From: Bdellovibrionales bacterium
GTDB lineage: Bacteria > Bdellovibrionota > Bdellovibrionia > Bdellovibrionales > UBA1609
Reading direction: 5' to 3'
Assembly: GCA_016714165.1 (NCBI GenBank)
Contig: JADJNU010000007.1
Location: 10,900 to 74,899 of the forward strand
DNA: 64,000 nucleotides
How positions within the stretch are numbered: the first letter of the stretch is position 1; the number at the start of each line of letters is the position of its first letter. Below the pieces are notes generated by a model. That model was not told where the DNA came from, did not search any database, and worked only from the letters and a program-made list of their open reading frames with translations. Shown one piece after another: positions 18,254 to 27,195 of this stretch. The position numbers and the translations under genes were made by a program.

Positions 18254-19837
18254 ATGAAGCGAAAAAGGAACTCGATTTTAGGGAGAATCACGGTGGATCG
18301 AAAAATTGTCGAACAGTTTCGAGCGGGCCAATCGGCTTCGCAAATTTCCAATCAACTCTCCAAAGGCAAAGGCTATGTGATCAAGGTCCGAGGCCTTGCG
18401 GTGGAGTACGGATTCTTAGAACAGATCAGTACAGAGCCAAAACTCTTTCGGTCGACTGATAGGAAATTGCCGAATTATCCCGAGGCCCTTTTTCCGATCA
18501 TAGATCTCCGCAAGTCGAAACCAGCAGAAGCCGACGCTCTGCTCGATCCGCACAAGAATTGGATCTTGGAGCGACTCCATCTGGGTTGGTCACCACAGAC
18601 AATCTTCGAAGAGATTCCGGTGTCGATTCCACGTGCAAGTTTTTACCGCTATCTTGAGAGGCAGCATTTTCAGTCCGACCGTCTGCTTCGGGGCTCATCA
18701 CCTGAAATCATTCACGCCCCCGGGGAATGCTTGCAGGTGGACTGGGCGAAGGCTCTCGATGTGATAGATCAGGACGGTCGCAAACGTGCCATATGGGCCT
18801 TTATCGGGATTTTGGGTCACAGTCGGTACACGATGGTTCGAGTGATGGACAAGTGCGATTTTGTGACAACGGTGAAAGCGATCCAATCAATGCTCTTTGA
18901 GGTTGGTGGGGTTCCAAGGAAAATCACCTCTGACAATCCAAAGGTATTCGTGAATCGTGCCTCGGAGCATGAGCCGATTTTGAATGCCGGTTACGAGAGA
19001 TTTGCATCGCATACCGGTTTTACGATAGAGGCCCTCCCTCCGGCGGATCCACAGAAGAAGGGCAAGGTTGAACGTACGGTGCAATTGGTTCGGCGGCTTT
19101 TTGAGTCCTTTGATTTGAAGGAATTTTCAATCGAGAAAGCCCAAAGCCATATTGATTTGAAAATGAAGATTGCCAACTGTCGCAAGCACGGCACTCATGG
19201 CGAGAAGCCTGTGGAGGTTTTTGAGAATCAGGAACAAAAGACATTGCGTGACTTGCCCCAGGTTCCTTATGAGATCGAGACCATTTTGAATGGATTTGTT
19301 CGCCGTGATGGATATGTGAGGTTTTTGAATAAATACTATCGAGTTGACTTGAGGTTGTCGGGCCAGAGTGTGACTTTGATTGGTAACGGAGAAAAGCTTT
19401 CGATTTACTGCGCTGGGAGGCTACTGGAAGTCTATGATGTAATCAAAGACAAGTTCCAGCGCCAGGCGTGCAAGGATCACTACAAATCCTCGAACGAAAC
19501 GAATTTGCAGAATCACGCCCATTACATCAAGCAGGCAGAGGCTATCGGCGGCAATGTCGCTCGAATGATCCAGATCATTTTATCGAGGGGGGAAGGTTTT
19601 GTAGACACTCGGGTGGTCTGGGGAATCCTGACGTTGAACAAGAAATACCAGAATGCCTTGATCGACAAGGCCTGTGCGTCTGCAATTGAAATCAGTTCGA
19701 TCAGTTTTCGCACGGTCCACTCGTTTTTGAAGATGACACCAAAAGTAAAAATGGAGACTGAAAATTTTAATACAACGGGCGGCAAGTTCACAAGGCCGAT
19801 GAGTGAGTATAGGGCTCACTTACGGGTCGTGAAATGA
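18254..19837 (+). CDS. istA: IS21 transposase IstA
   Basis: The 527-residue transposase has an N-terminal helix-turn-helix (about 15-50), an integrase core with Asp in LQVDWAK (about 161), Asp in ITSDNPKVF (about 226) and Glu in KKGKVERTVQLVRR (about 274), and a C-terminal beta region. The frame is full. It is followed by istB with a 1 bp gap. Confidence 0.92.
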   Translation: MKRKRNSILGRITVDRKIVEQFRAGQSASQISNQLSKGKGYVIKVRGLAVEYGFLEQISTEPKLFRSTDRKLPNYPEALFPIIDLRKSKPAEADALLDPHKNWILERLHLGWSPQTIFEEIPVSIPRASFYRYLERQHFQSDRLLRGSSPEIIHAPGECLQVDWAKALDVIDQDGRKRAIWAFIGILGHSRYTMVRVMDKCDFVTTVKAIQSMLFEVGGVPRKITSDNPKVFVNRASEHEPILNAGYERFASHTGFTIEALPPADPQKKGKVERTVQLVRRLFESFDLKEFSIEKAQSHIDLKMKIANCRKHGTHGEKPVEVFENQEQKTLRDLPQVPYEIETILNGFVRRDGYVRFLNKYYRVDLRLSGQSVTLIGNGEKLSIYCAGRLLEVYDVIKDKFQRQACKDHYKSSNETNLQNHAHYIKQAEAIGGNVARMIQIILSRGEGFVDTRVVWGILTLNKKYQNALIDKACASAIEISSISFRTVHSFLKMTPKVKMETENFNTTGGKFTRPMSEYRAHLRVVK

Positions 19838-19838
19838 T

Positions 19839-20627
19839 GTGGCCAAAACCAAGAGGGAGCGTGGAGTGAGCATAGAAACAATCCGTCAGCAACTGACGAT
19901 GCTAAGGCTACCGTCGGCAGCTGAGAATTTAGAGTCGGTTTTGGCAGCCAGAAAAATCAAGTCCGATTTTTCCTGGCTGACGACATTGTTTGAGCATGAG
20001 CTGAATACGCGCAAGGAAAACGCGATTGAACGTAGGATTAAAAAGGCGACATTCCCAGAGAGGAGAACATTGGAGCAGTTCAATTGGAGTTTTAACAAGA
20101 GGATCAATCGCGAGAAGATCGAAGAGCTTTCGAGTTGCAAGTTCGTAGAGGAAAATGAAATTGCATTGTTGCTTGGAAGTCCAGGAACTGGCAAAACCCA
20201 CTGCGCAATTGCATTAGGCATGAAAGCCGCAGCACTGGGCCACAGTGTGTTTTGTTCGAGCGTAAAAAGACTCAGTGCCAAGATCCGGATGGCCCGGGAG
20301 CGGAACACTTTGGATAAATTGTTCAAACAAATTTTGACGTCCAAACTTTGGATCCTTGACGACTGGGGCGTAGTGACGATGCCACGGGATGTGAGTGAAG
20401 AGATATTTGATCTCTTTGATCGACGCAAATACAACTCGGCGATGATCTTGACCAGCAACCGAGATGTCGAAGAATGGCCACAAGTCTTTAGTGATCCGAT
20501 CCTAGCCAATGCGGCGATCGATCGGATGTTTGAGCAGGCTAAAATCGTGGTATTTGAGGGTCCAAGTTACCGCATGAAAGGACGAATAATTTTGCCAGAT
20601 ATTGACATCGAAAAAACTGAAGTATAG
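19839..20627 (+). CDS. istB: IS21 helper ATPase IstB
   Basis: The 262-residue AAA+ ATPase has Walker A GSPGTGKTHCAIAL (near 111), Walker B LWILDDWGV and a sensor TSNRD. GTG start at 19,839 directly behind the istA stop, so translation is coupled. IstB selects target DNA and activates IstA. Confidence 0.92.
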   Translation: MAKTKRERGVSIETIRQQLTMLRLPSAAENLESVLAARKIKSDFSWLTTLFEHELNTRKENAIERRIKKATFPERRTLEQFNWSFNKRINREKIEELSSCKFVEENEIALLLGSPGTGKTHCAIALGMKAAALGHSVFCSSVKRLSAKIRMARERNTLDKLFKQILTSKLWILDDWGVVTMPRDVSEEIFDLFDRRKYNSAMILTSNRDVEEWPQVFSDPILANAAIDRMFEQAKIVVFEGPSYRMKGRIILPDIDIEKTEV

Positions 20628-20704
20628 ACCTCCAAAAATCAGGCGGTCCAGTTATGTGAGATTAGCCGGTCCAAGTATGTGAGACGGGACAATATTTCAA
20701 AGAG

Positions 20705-20901
20705 AACTGAAGTTCTACTGCGAAATATCACCTCTATCAGAGGAAAAAATCGAACAAAGGGTATGCCGGTGCCAACAGGCAATCTGGGTAAAATACCAAG
20801 ATGGACGAGTGATTCAATTTATCCCAAGTCAAAAATACTCAGAATTTCATCCAATTGACTTCGAATCACTCCAAAAACTGGTCTCGCCGAACTATACATA
20901 G
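20705..20901 (+). pseudogene. truncated copy of small gene at 50,669
   Basis: A MITE-type end (GAAGTTCTACTGCGAAATAT then CAC) joins directly to an open frame from 20,731 reading PLSEEKIEQRVCRCQQAIWV and on to a stop at 20,901. The same protein occurs complete at 50,669-50,878 with about 75% identity over the first 40 shared residues and a different C-terminus. The start is lost. Confidence 0.6.
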
Positions 20902-21120
20902 ATATAATTAATTGTTAACGTCTCAAAGGTAAAATGATGGAGGCCTAAAGAAACGGTTCAATTCTCCCCGCCTCCACCATTCACGAATGAATCGTGAGTG
21001 AAATGTCCAACGGATGGATTAAGGAAATGAAAACAACAACTTGGTAGTTGTTAAGCCCTTTCCAGCCACTCGGTTCAGTTCCCGTGGACTCCCGTAAGTT
21101 CGCAGGACTTGCAACAACTT

Positions 21121-21157
21121 GTAGTAAACAGCGTGTAGTAAACATTTTGTTTACTAC
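21121..21157. promoter_or_regulatory. GTAGTAAACA half-site cluster
   Basis: GTAGTAAACA occurs at 21,121 and 21,135, and its inverse TGTTTACTAC at 21,148, all within 16 bp of the start of the peptidase gene. Two direct and one inverted half-site suggest a repressor operator. The rest of 20,902-21,120 shows no gene. Confidence 0.5.
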
Positions 21158-21172
21158 GGAAGGAGGATGGGA

Positions 21173-21910
21173 ATGACAGCCATCGCGATGGCGAAAGCAA
21201 ATGGAGTGGCTGTGTTGGTCACTGATTCAACAAAAGTTTGCGATGAACCAGGCAAAACCCTTAAAGTTTCAAAAATAGATGAAGTAATAAAAAATGTTGA
21301 ATATGTCGGTTTCGGTGGAAGTGAGACAATTCGGTATGGCCACAATCAAATGCTTTGCTGGAGTCACTTTACTCAGCAGGCTCATGACTTAGAGTCATCC
21401 GCTTACATAGATCAAATTATTTTTGCGAGCAAAACGTATCAAGATGCAGTGACACTTGTTACTGGTAAGCCCGCAATGGCACCACTTGAATCACTGATCT
21501 TTGTCATAAATCAGAAAAAGGCATTTTTTTGGGACCTAAATTTATGCCCTACAAATTATTGGAAGCGCGCAAATTCCTCACCGAAATACTTATCTAATAA
21601 CGAAATGATCGTTAGTTATTTTGGAAATCTCTCTCCTTCTATAAGTTGCACAAATGATCCAACATTTAGTGACCTTGAATCGGCAATCAAAGCGCAAGAA
21701 CTATTCTATGCCTCGCGCGGCAAGAGCCATTTGTTTCCTTATCAAATGAAAAACTCAACTTTTTCGGCAGTAAAGTTGGGCAATAACGGAACTGAAGTCA
21801 AAAATCCGTTTCAATCATTTATTGAATTTATGGCTTCACACATGAACTGTTCCGATGCCGACAAAGTATTAGCTAATATGGCCAAATCCCCCAAGGGTTG
21901 GGATGATTAG
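21173..21910 (+). CDS. orphan proteasome-like Ntn hydrolase
   Basis: The start is placed at the second ATG (21,173), because AAGGAGG at 21,160-21,166 touches the first ATG (21,167) but is 6 bases from the second. The protein then opens M-TAIAMAKANGVAVLVTDS. Counting Thr as residue 1, Asp falls at 17 and Lys at 33 (KTLKVSK), exactly the Thr1-Asp17-Lys33 spacing of proteasome beta subunits and HslV. A GFGGS turn follows. At 245 residues it is longer than HslV (about 175). I infer an N-terminal-threonine peptidase. No unfoldase partner is encoded nearby. It is convergent with a broken gene and surrounded by IS debris, and so probably acquired. Confidence 0.6.
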   Translation: MTAIAMAKANGVAVLVTDSTKVCDEPGKTLKVSKIDEVIKNVEYVGFGGSETIRYGHNQMLCWSHFTQQAHDLESSAYIDQIIFASKTYQDAVTLVTGKPAMAPLESLIFVINQKKAFFWDLNLCPTNYWKRANSSPKYLSNNEMIVSYFGNLSPSISCTNDPTFSDLESAIKAQELFYASRGKSHLFPYQMKNSTFSAVKLGNNGTEVKNPFQSFIEFMASHMNCSDADKVLANMAKSPKGWDD

Positions 21911-21913
21911 AAA

Positions 21914-23632
21914 CTACGGAAGTTCAATCGTGTACTTTTCCGCGAGTATTTCGCAAAGCAAGGTATAAGCAGCAGCTACCTTTTCGACCAACTCTGAAAA
22001 TACATCCTTGAGATGCTTTCCAGTTGGACGATTTCCCAAATGAGCTACGCCCTTTTGACTTCGCATATCCCAAAGCTCTTTTAGCGAATCTTGAATCTCT
22101 TTTACAATGGCCTCATCTATTCCGACTTTACGCAGGCAATTTCCCAGCGTGTTGATGCTTCCCAAAGTTTTGTCGTAACAACCCAAGTACTTAGCAAGCT
22201 CCGAAAGATTGGCTCTCGCGAGAGTATCTACACAGCGATGCCAGCTTAATTGTCTCTGACTTCCACTCTTCCAAACCATTTGTTACGACCAAATTAAGAC
22301 TATTTAGTACCCCATCGAAGTCCTTTATCGTGGGGGAAAATACAACATACTCTTTGTCATTTACCTTGAATGTCGGAACCCTCTTTACCAAAGCCTTGAG
22401 AGTATCAATGGGTTGAGCATCGGCCCACTTTCCCTCAAAGTCAGTTTTGAACGCACGATCGGAAAGTCCCGCTTTTGGCTTTTCATTAAACGATTTCCAA
22501 TATAGTTGTTCGGAGTAAGGTAGGTGTCTTAAATAGCAGGGATAAGTTGAAACCTGCCCAGCATCATCTATATCGTAGGTTTGCAAATACCAACCGCCGA
22601 TGCAGTTAATCGTTCGACTGGAAATCTCATATTTATCAGGATCAGCCTTATATTTAAGTAGTACATCAGGTTTGAAAAATGCTGGTGATGTTTCAAAAGG
22701 CAATTCCGATTCGGTGAAGTAGTTTGCGGTTGCGCCTGGCGCGCAGGAAACTTCAGTCACCTTCTTGTTTTTCCAATCATGAACTATGTAAGTGCAGTAT
22801 TGTTCTTCCTGCTCTAGGTCCCGATCAGTAAAAACATCAAGTGCCTGCGCATCCGTAAGACTTTCCCCAATTATTTGAGATCCACGGGCAAAACTGCCGG
22901 ATGGTGTTTTGGTTTTGTCATACATCAAAACTCGTCGAGCATGTACGTCCCCATCTCTAGCGATGGCCTCTTCACTTCTTGAATCTTCTTGAAATCCGAA
23001 TATGTCCCGATTTCTGTGGATGTCGAACAATCTAACAAGTTTCTGCTTTGTGTAGTGTTCGTACACTTCTAACTTCCGTTTGCTGGCAAAGAAAACTTTT
23101 GTGCTGCCACGAACGACCATGAATAAGTGAGGCATGTATTCGCCATCCTCATTCATTGTACAAAAAGCATTTTCCGAATCTACCCAGTGACATTCAAGTG
23201 CATGAATCAATCGCTGACTGAATTCATAGTTCAGTCGATCGTCGTTCCTGCGTCGCGAAAATTCCCTATAATAATACAAAGCTTCAGCACCCTTAAAAAG
23301 TCACTTCTTGGATCTGCAAAAGGCTCCTCAACATCCACCCACTCTTTGTCACCAGAACCCCAGTGCGTAAAGCTCAGTGCTCGCGATGCCATCATTAGGT
23401 CCCAATCATTTAACGATGCCTGTTCAAGGCCATCAAACTTCACATTTGGAACAAAAACTGAATATAACGTCACACCTTTGGAGTGAATCAATACTGGAAC
23501 AAATTCTTCTTTCGCAGTTCCTTTCAGAAATGAAAAGAAATCTTCAAACAATAACCAATCCTGGTATTTTTCGTTTTCAGTGGGGGGCGAATCTGCATAC
23601 GCCAAGTACTTAAAAATATGATCTACGCTCAT
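21914..23632 (-). pseudogene. large unknown protein broken by frameshifts
   Basis: Three minus-strand frames follow one another with no gaps: 23,632-23,231, 23,279-22,191 and 22,279-21,914. At about 23,292 a run of five T stands where six would join RSDF to FKGAEALYYYREF in one frame. A second shift lies near 22,240. Read through, the product is about 560 residues with a C-terminal helical part containing ELWDMRSQKGVAHLGNR. This resembles the C-terminal domain of some abortive-infection proteins. No catalytic motif is seen. Either a decayed gene or sequence errors. Confidence 0.55.
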
Positions 23633-23672
23633 AGTGTCCTCAATATACTAACTAACGTATAATGATGGTAGC

Positions 23673-24083
23673 ATGAAGGCAGAAGTAAAGAATAGGGCCT
23701 TTGCCCTCTATGTTCACGAGGGCAAGAGTCTTAGAAAGATCATTCAGGAAGTTCAAATATCGCGAAGCACAGTGGAGCAATGGTGTAAGAAAGAGGATTG
23801 GGTCACAAAGCGGCGTAAGCATTGGCAGGGTATTGCACAGAAAATTTGCGAGCAGCAATCAAACCAGCGAATCGGTAAGCAGGCTTCAATAGCTGGAAAA
23901 CTCCACAAAATGGTTCAAATGATTCATGCCCAGCATATGGCTTTTTACGAAGGAAAATTACCTCGATCGGCGATCAAGTACAGCATCCGCGATTTGTGTC
24001 GGCTCGCTATTTCGGTCCACCAAATTGGTTTACACGAACTTCAATGTGCTGAAGGGGCTATTAATTTGAATCGTAAAAATTGA
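23673..24083 (+). CDS. small HTH protein, terminase-small-subunit-like
   Basis: The 136-residue basic protein has a helix-turn-helix at about 5-40 (KNRAFALYVHEGKSLRKIIQ, ISRSTVEQWCKKEDW), the arrangement of phage terminase small subunits of the DUF1804 type and of some transposon-linked proteins. Its start is 40 bp from that of the divergent broken gene. No other phage gene is present, so a packaging role is unlikely here; DNA binding is inferred. Confidence 0.55.
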   Translation: MKAEVKNRAFALYVHEGKSLRKIIQEVQISRSTVEQWCKKEDWVTKRRKHWQGIAQKICEQQSNQRIGKQASIAGKLHKMVQMIHAQHMAFYEGKLPRSAIKYSIRDLCRLAISVHQIGLHELQCAEGAINLNRKN

Positions 24084-24917
24084 AAATTTAGGCATTTGAG
24101 TTTATATTCCCACCGTGGCCGATCATTTTGGCCGTGCGCGTTAGGCGAAAGTCAGGTGGGGTACAGTGGGCGCCAGTAAGCTCGTAAAACAGCTTGAGGG
24201 CCAATTATGGCATCCAGCCATCGGTTGGCAGGTTTTGAGGCGTTCAAAACGCTATCAAGCTGCTTTTGCGCGATTCAGCCAGGCCGCTGATGAGGTTGAA
24301 GGGCAAGGTGGACCGACTGACTTCGCGGTGGAGTTTGCCTCACTCGGTTGTGTGCCTGAAATTCAAAATGAGCGGCTAATTGATGCTGAAAAAACGGGCA
24401 GCACTCCAATGCGTGTGCGCGTACACGATGATGGTGCAGGCGCCAGTTTCCAAAGGGACCATTTCAGCCGATTTGCCGGTCCTATGGTCCTTTCTAAGGG
24501 CCGAAGTTTAGAGGGACCTTTGTAGATATATTGATCTGATATTTTTATTTTTAATTGCAGAACTCCTTCTAAAATGTCACTCCAATGGAGTTTCCGGTGA
24601 CAAGTCGGTTTCGTTACGTTTTTAAGACCAGCGAGACTTCCCTAGAGGTCATAACAAACCTTGAATTCAAGCTCGAGTCATTGAACAACAGGCTCTTTAT
24701 TGATTGCCTTCGTTTTAACTCTTGGTGGCCTGAATTTTCAAGTTCTTGATGCTCGGGAAGGCCTCTGGCTCCTTTTTCTCTTATCCACGAAATAGACCCG
24801 ACTTGTTGCCTCTGTGTAATCTTTAAGAAAGGTCATTAGCGGCCGGACACGTCTCCCTTTCAATTCCAAATACACTTTGTCTACGAATTAATTTTTGTGG
24901 ACACGGAACTCATTTGT
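24084..24917. other. no confident gene; IS-end-like sequence
   Basis: A GTG frame at 24,166-24,525 is open but its last third lies in a block (24,450-24,530: GTTTCCAAAGGGACCATTTC then GCCGATTTGCCGGTCC) that looks like an IS terminus and reappears inverted at 24,918-25,008. I do not accept it as a gene. 24,531-24,917 contains short minus-strand coding-like scraps but nothing identifiable. Confidence 0.4.
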
Positions 24918-25008
24918 CAAATTGCCAAAGGTCCCATTCCAAACCGGCAATAACGGTCCCCGGAGGACCGGCCAATCGGCCAAAAAGCTCCCAATGGAAA
25001 CCGGCGCT
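24918..25008 (-). mobile_element. IS-terminus-like block, inverted partner
   Basis: Read on the minus strand: GTTTCCATTGGGAGCTTTTT, GCCGATTGGCCGGTCC and later GGGACCTTTGG, matching the block at 24,450-24,530 in order. GGTCC-rich multiple repeats are typical of IS21-type ends. It truncates the IS1634-like transposase start next to it. Confidence 0.4.
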
Positions 25009-25020
25009 TCCAGTTACTTA

Positions 25021-25253
25021 GCTTTGGCAACAGCTTATCGATTTTGTCAGTTAGTCCATAGTCCTTAAATATTGCTGCCACTAGACCTAGGTGACCAAAT
25101 TCCTCTACTTCAGTAATGGGCTTATCACTCATGATGATCTCCGATGATTCATTTTGAAACTGTTTTTCATCGGAAGTTCGACTAAACTTTTGAAGGGATT
25201 TGAGTGTGATTATTAATTGGTCTTCACCTGAGAGTTCAACTGCAGAATGTCAC
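25021..25253 (-). mobile_element. IS1634-like element, 5' fragment, copy 2
   Basis: Minus strand: terminus GTGACATTCTGCAG at 25,253, the same leader as at 1200, and ATG at 25,132 opening MSDKPITEVEEFGHLGLVAA followed by a few dozen more residues to KLLPKLSN. It is cut by the IS-end block at 25,008. The longest surviving transposase N-terminus of this family in the window. Confidence 0.65.
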
Positions 25254-25263
25254 TTATATAATC

Positions 25264-25920
25264 CTAGAACACATAGCCAACGCCAAACACAATAAAAGAT
25301 GGCCGAAACATGACGTCTGCTAACGCCAACGGCGGAGTATTACCAAAATCATGTCTATAATCGGGAGTTACCGATGTTAAAGCGAAGCGATACCAAGAGG
25401 TTGCTTCATAAGCTAAATGCCAAGTTAAGCGATTCCTGACCCATTGATAGCCAACTGATGACCGCAACATATCAACATCGCCCGTCGCTTTTTCTTCAAT
25501 AAAACGATTTTTCACGCCTACCTTAGAGGTTGAGAGTATACCAGAGAGGTACCAGGTATCCTCCTTAATTGATTCACCCAGAGCGTATTCAACACCTACG
25601 CCAATAGAATAGGCTGAAATGTTGTACTCACTTATGTCTATTTGTGAATCTGTATATTTCCAATAATCTCTGAGGAGATGATCTGATACAAAAGTCCCAC
25701 CTTGAAGACCAAGGCGCAATTTCGGCGTAACATCACGATGCAAGCTCAATACGAGATTACCAGTTAGTCCGTCTGTGAGGCGCAGTCGAATTGAGTTTGC
25801 TTTATCTGGGGCGAACTGACTAATCTCGCTTTGAACGAGCTGGTTCGGCGCGGGCTCTTCCGCTGAAACAACTGTGGTAGATAGACCTAATAAGCAGCCG
25901 ACCAATAATTTCTTATGCAT
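25264..25920 (-). CDS. outer-membrane beta-barrel protein
   Basis: The start is taken at ATG 25,918-25,920 because AAGGGAAGGAA precedes it and a signal peptide begins there (MHKKLLVGCLLGLSTTVVSA); a longer frame to 25,965 would bury the signal. The 218-residue product has amphipathic strands and ends in GVGYVF with a terminal Phe, the barrel-insertion signature. Tyr-rich strands fit an 8-10 stranded barrel. Cargo unknown. Confidence 0.75.
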   Translation of the reverse strand: MHKKLLVGCLLGLSTTVVSAEEPAPNQLVQSEISQFAPDKANSIRLRLTDGLTGNLVLSLHRDVTPKLRLGLQGGTFVSDHLLRDYWKYTDSQIDISEYNISAYSIGVGVEYALGESIKEDTWYLSGILSTSKVGVKNRFIEEKATGDVDMLRSSVGYQWVRNRLTWHLAYEATSWYRFALTSVTPDYRHDFGNTPPLALADVMFRPSFIVFGVGYVF

Positions 25921-26078
25921 TAAAATTCCTTCCCTTGCATCCCGGGAGCGCGGCCGGGTTGCCATGAGAAGGTCTCAAATAGGCCCGCACCCACACCTGG
26001 GATGGTCCTTAAATAACGCAACACATTATATTTGTCAACTGATATCGTTTAGGTAAGAAAACTGCAATAATCATACAT

Positions 26079-26500
26079 GATCAGGCGCAGAATTTGAGGC
26101 TCTGAATACCCTCCCCGCCCGTTACGATTGTTACAATTTAGTCGGGTGAGCCGACACTCTCGAGTTAAGAGAAAATCTCAACTGGTTGATTTATTTGGCT
26201 TATAGCCATTTCTCCAGGCCTCCTCCGTGGCTCTCAAATTTGAAAGCCCGATCCGTCACATGGGGGCAATTCTCTCTTCGTGTTACGATTCTCGCAATGA
26301 AAGTGGAGGGGACACTACAGGTCTCTTGCAATATTTGAGAGTGACCTAATCAAAATAGGATCAGGCGCAAATTTTGAGGCCATATAGACTTCCCTCCACC
26401 CCTATTCCGATTGTTACAATTGTTCCGTCACAGACCAGGGGGCTGAACAGCTGGGACGAAGAGGAGGCTGATGACCGAGGACGCGACATCCTGGTCCAAC
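26079..26500. repeat. conserved non-coding region with two 60 bp modules
   Basis: Two related modules, at 26,079-26,137 and 26,358-26,423, each begin GATCAGGCGCA, then TTTGAGGC, then CCCTCC and end GATTGTTACAATT. A third partial GTTACGATTCTCGCAAT stands between them (26,281). The whole 420 bp is kept at 58,640-59,070 beside the same gene although coding neighbours there are decaying. No frame is open. Candidate origin, partition or element-end sequence. Confidence 0.55.
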
Positions 26501-26504
26501 CGCC

Positions 26505-27047
26505 CTAAGATGCTTTCTCAAGATATTGGATTAAGGCCTCGCGAATGAGCCTTTGATATTTTGTGTTCTTCAATTCTGCAAGATCCTTAAGTCTCCTCAA
26601 AAGATCATCTGATATCCGAAACGTAACCGTCTTATCTTTAGGGACAAATTGGAAATAATGAGAGAACGGCTTCCAGTCTCCATTTCTGATGAGATCTGAA
26701 AAATCCCTCTCAACAGGGTCACTCTTCACTCTTTTATTTACCTTTGCCTTTTTTACTTTTTCTTTTTCATTTAATGCCTCTATTTCCTTTTTTTTCGCGT
26801 ATCTGGCACTAATTACACGAATCATAAATCGACCTTCAATTATCCGAAGCGTAAACACTCCTACCAAATACCTGCCATCATAAAGACCAAAAGCTACGTA
26901 CCTATCTTCGGCCTCGCTGTGTTTATTATCAGGTGTAACCAACGGATCACTCAGAAAAAATGCCTCGATCATGGATATCGACAGGCCGTGCTTCTGACAC
27001 TTCTTTTCGTTATGCTGATCCCAGTTGAAATAGCTAATCTTCACCAT
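26505..27047 (-). CDS. BrnT-BrnA toxin-antitoxin fusion
   Basis: One frame encodes two domains. The first (about residues 1-90 from ATG 27,045-27,047) matches the BrnT ribonuclease toxin: YFNWDQHNEKKCQKHGLS, LSDPLVTPD, EDRYVAFG, FMIRVISARYAKKKE. After a Lys-rich linker the last 45 residues match the BrnA antitoxin ribbon-helix-helix: KTVTFRISDDLLRRLKDLAE, YQRLIREALIQYLEKA. BrnT and BrnA are normally two overlapping genes. In the second copy (59,073) the linker differs by small A-run indels that recreate separate overlapping genes. It may be a covalent self-neutralised toxin or a dead pair. Confidence 0.75.
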   Translation of the reverse strand: MVKISYFNWDQHNEKKCQKHGLSISMIEAFFLSDPLVTPDNKHSEAEDRYVAFGLYDGRYLVGVFTLRIIEGRFMIRVISARYAKKKEIEALNEKEKVKKAKVNKRVKSDPVERDFSDLIRNGDWKPFSHYFQFVPKDKTVTFRISDDLLRRLKDLAELKNTKYQRLIREALIQYLEKAS

Positions 27048-27051
27048 GCTA

Positions 27052-27080
27052 AGTATAGCAATGTACATGCAAAATGTAAA
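27052..27080 (-). promoter_or_regulatory. promoter of brnTA
   Basis: On the minus strand TTTACA, 17 bases, TATACT, then 4 bases to the ATG at 27,047. Transcription would begin about at the start codon, so the mRNA is probably leaderless. The spacer contains ATGTACAT, a palindrome suitable for BrnA autorepression. Conserved in the second copy. Confidence 0.6.
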
Positions 27081-27142
27081 TACAAAATGTCAATTTATTA
27101 TTTCCTGGTAAATTCAGATGTTTATATGACGAAAGGACCCCT

Positions 27143-27171
27143 CAGTTGAACCCTAATCTAGGGTTCAACTG
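27143..27171. promoter_or_regulatory. 13 bp perfect stem between operon and brnTA
   Basis: CAGTTGAACCCTA, ATC, TAGGGTTCAACTG. It lies just after the stop of the membrane gene, so it may end that operon, but no T-run follows on the minus strand. Its half-site GAACCC resembles the palindromes embedded in the winged-helix gene of copy 2. Identical at 59,711-59,739. Confidence 0.55.
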
Positions 27172-27195
27172 ATCTATTGAAAGATCGATCTCCCC

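Larger units (their letters stand above)
18084..20691 (+). mobile_element. IS21-family insertion sequence
   Basis: A 2,608 bp element with inverted ends TGTCCCGTCTCAC and, inside each end, repeated GGACCGG blocks, as is typical of IS21. It carries istA and istB in the standard order and has a 7 bp target duplication. It inserted 26 bp after the protease stop codon and separates that gene from the MITE remnant at 20,705. Confidence 0.92.

Noticed and set aside
23673..24083. Prophage remnant (terminase small subunit)
   Set aside because: Only one HTH protein resembles it; no portal, large terminase, capsid or tail gene is nearby.
24166..24525. Possible 119-residue gene
   Set aside because: GTG start without ribosome site, and the last third is IS-terminus-like sequence repeated at 24,918; no recognisable protein.
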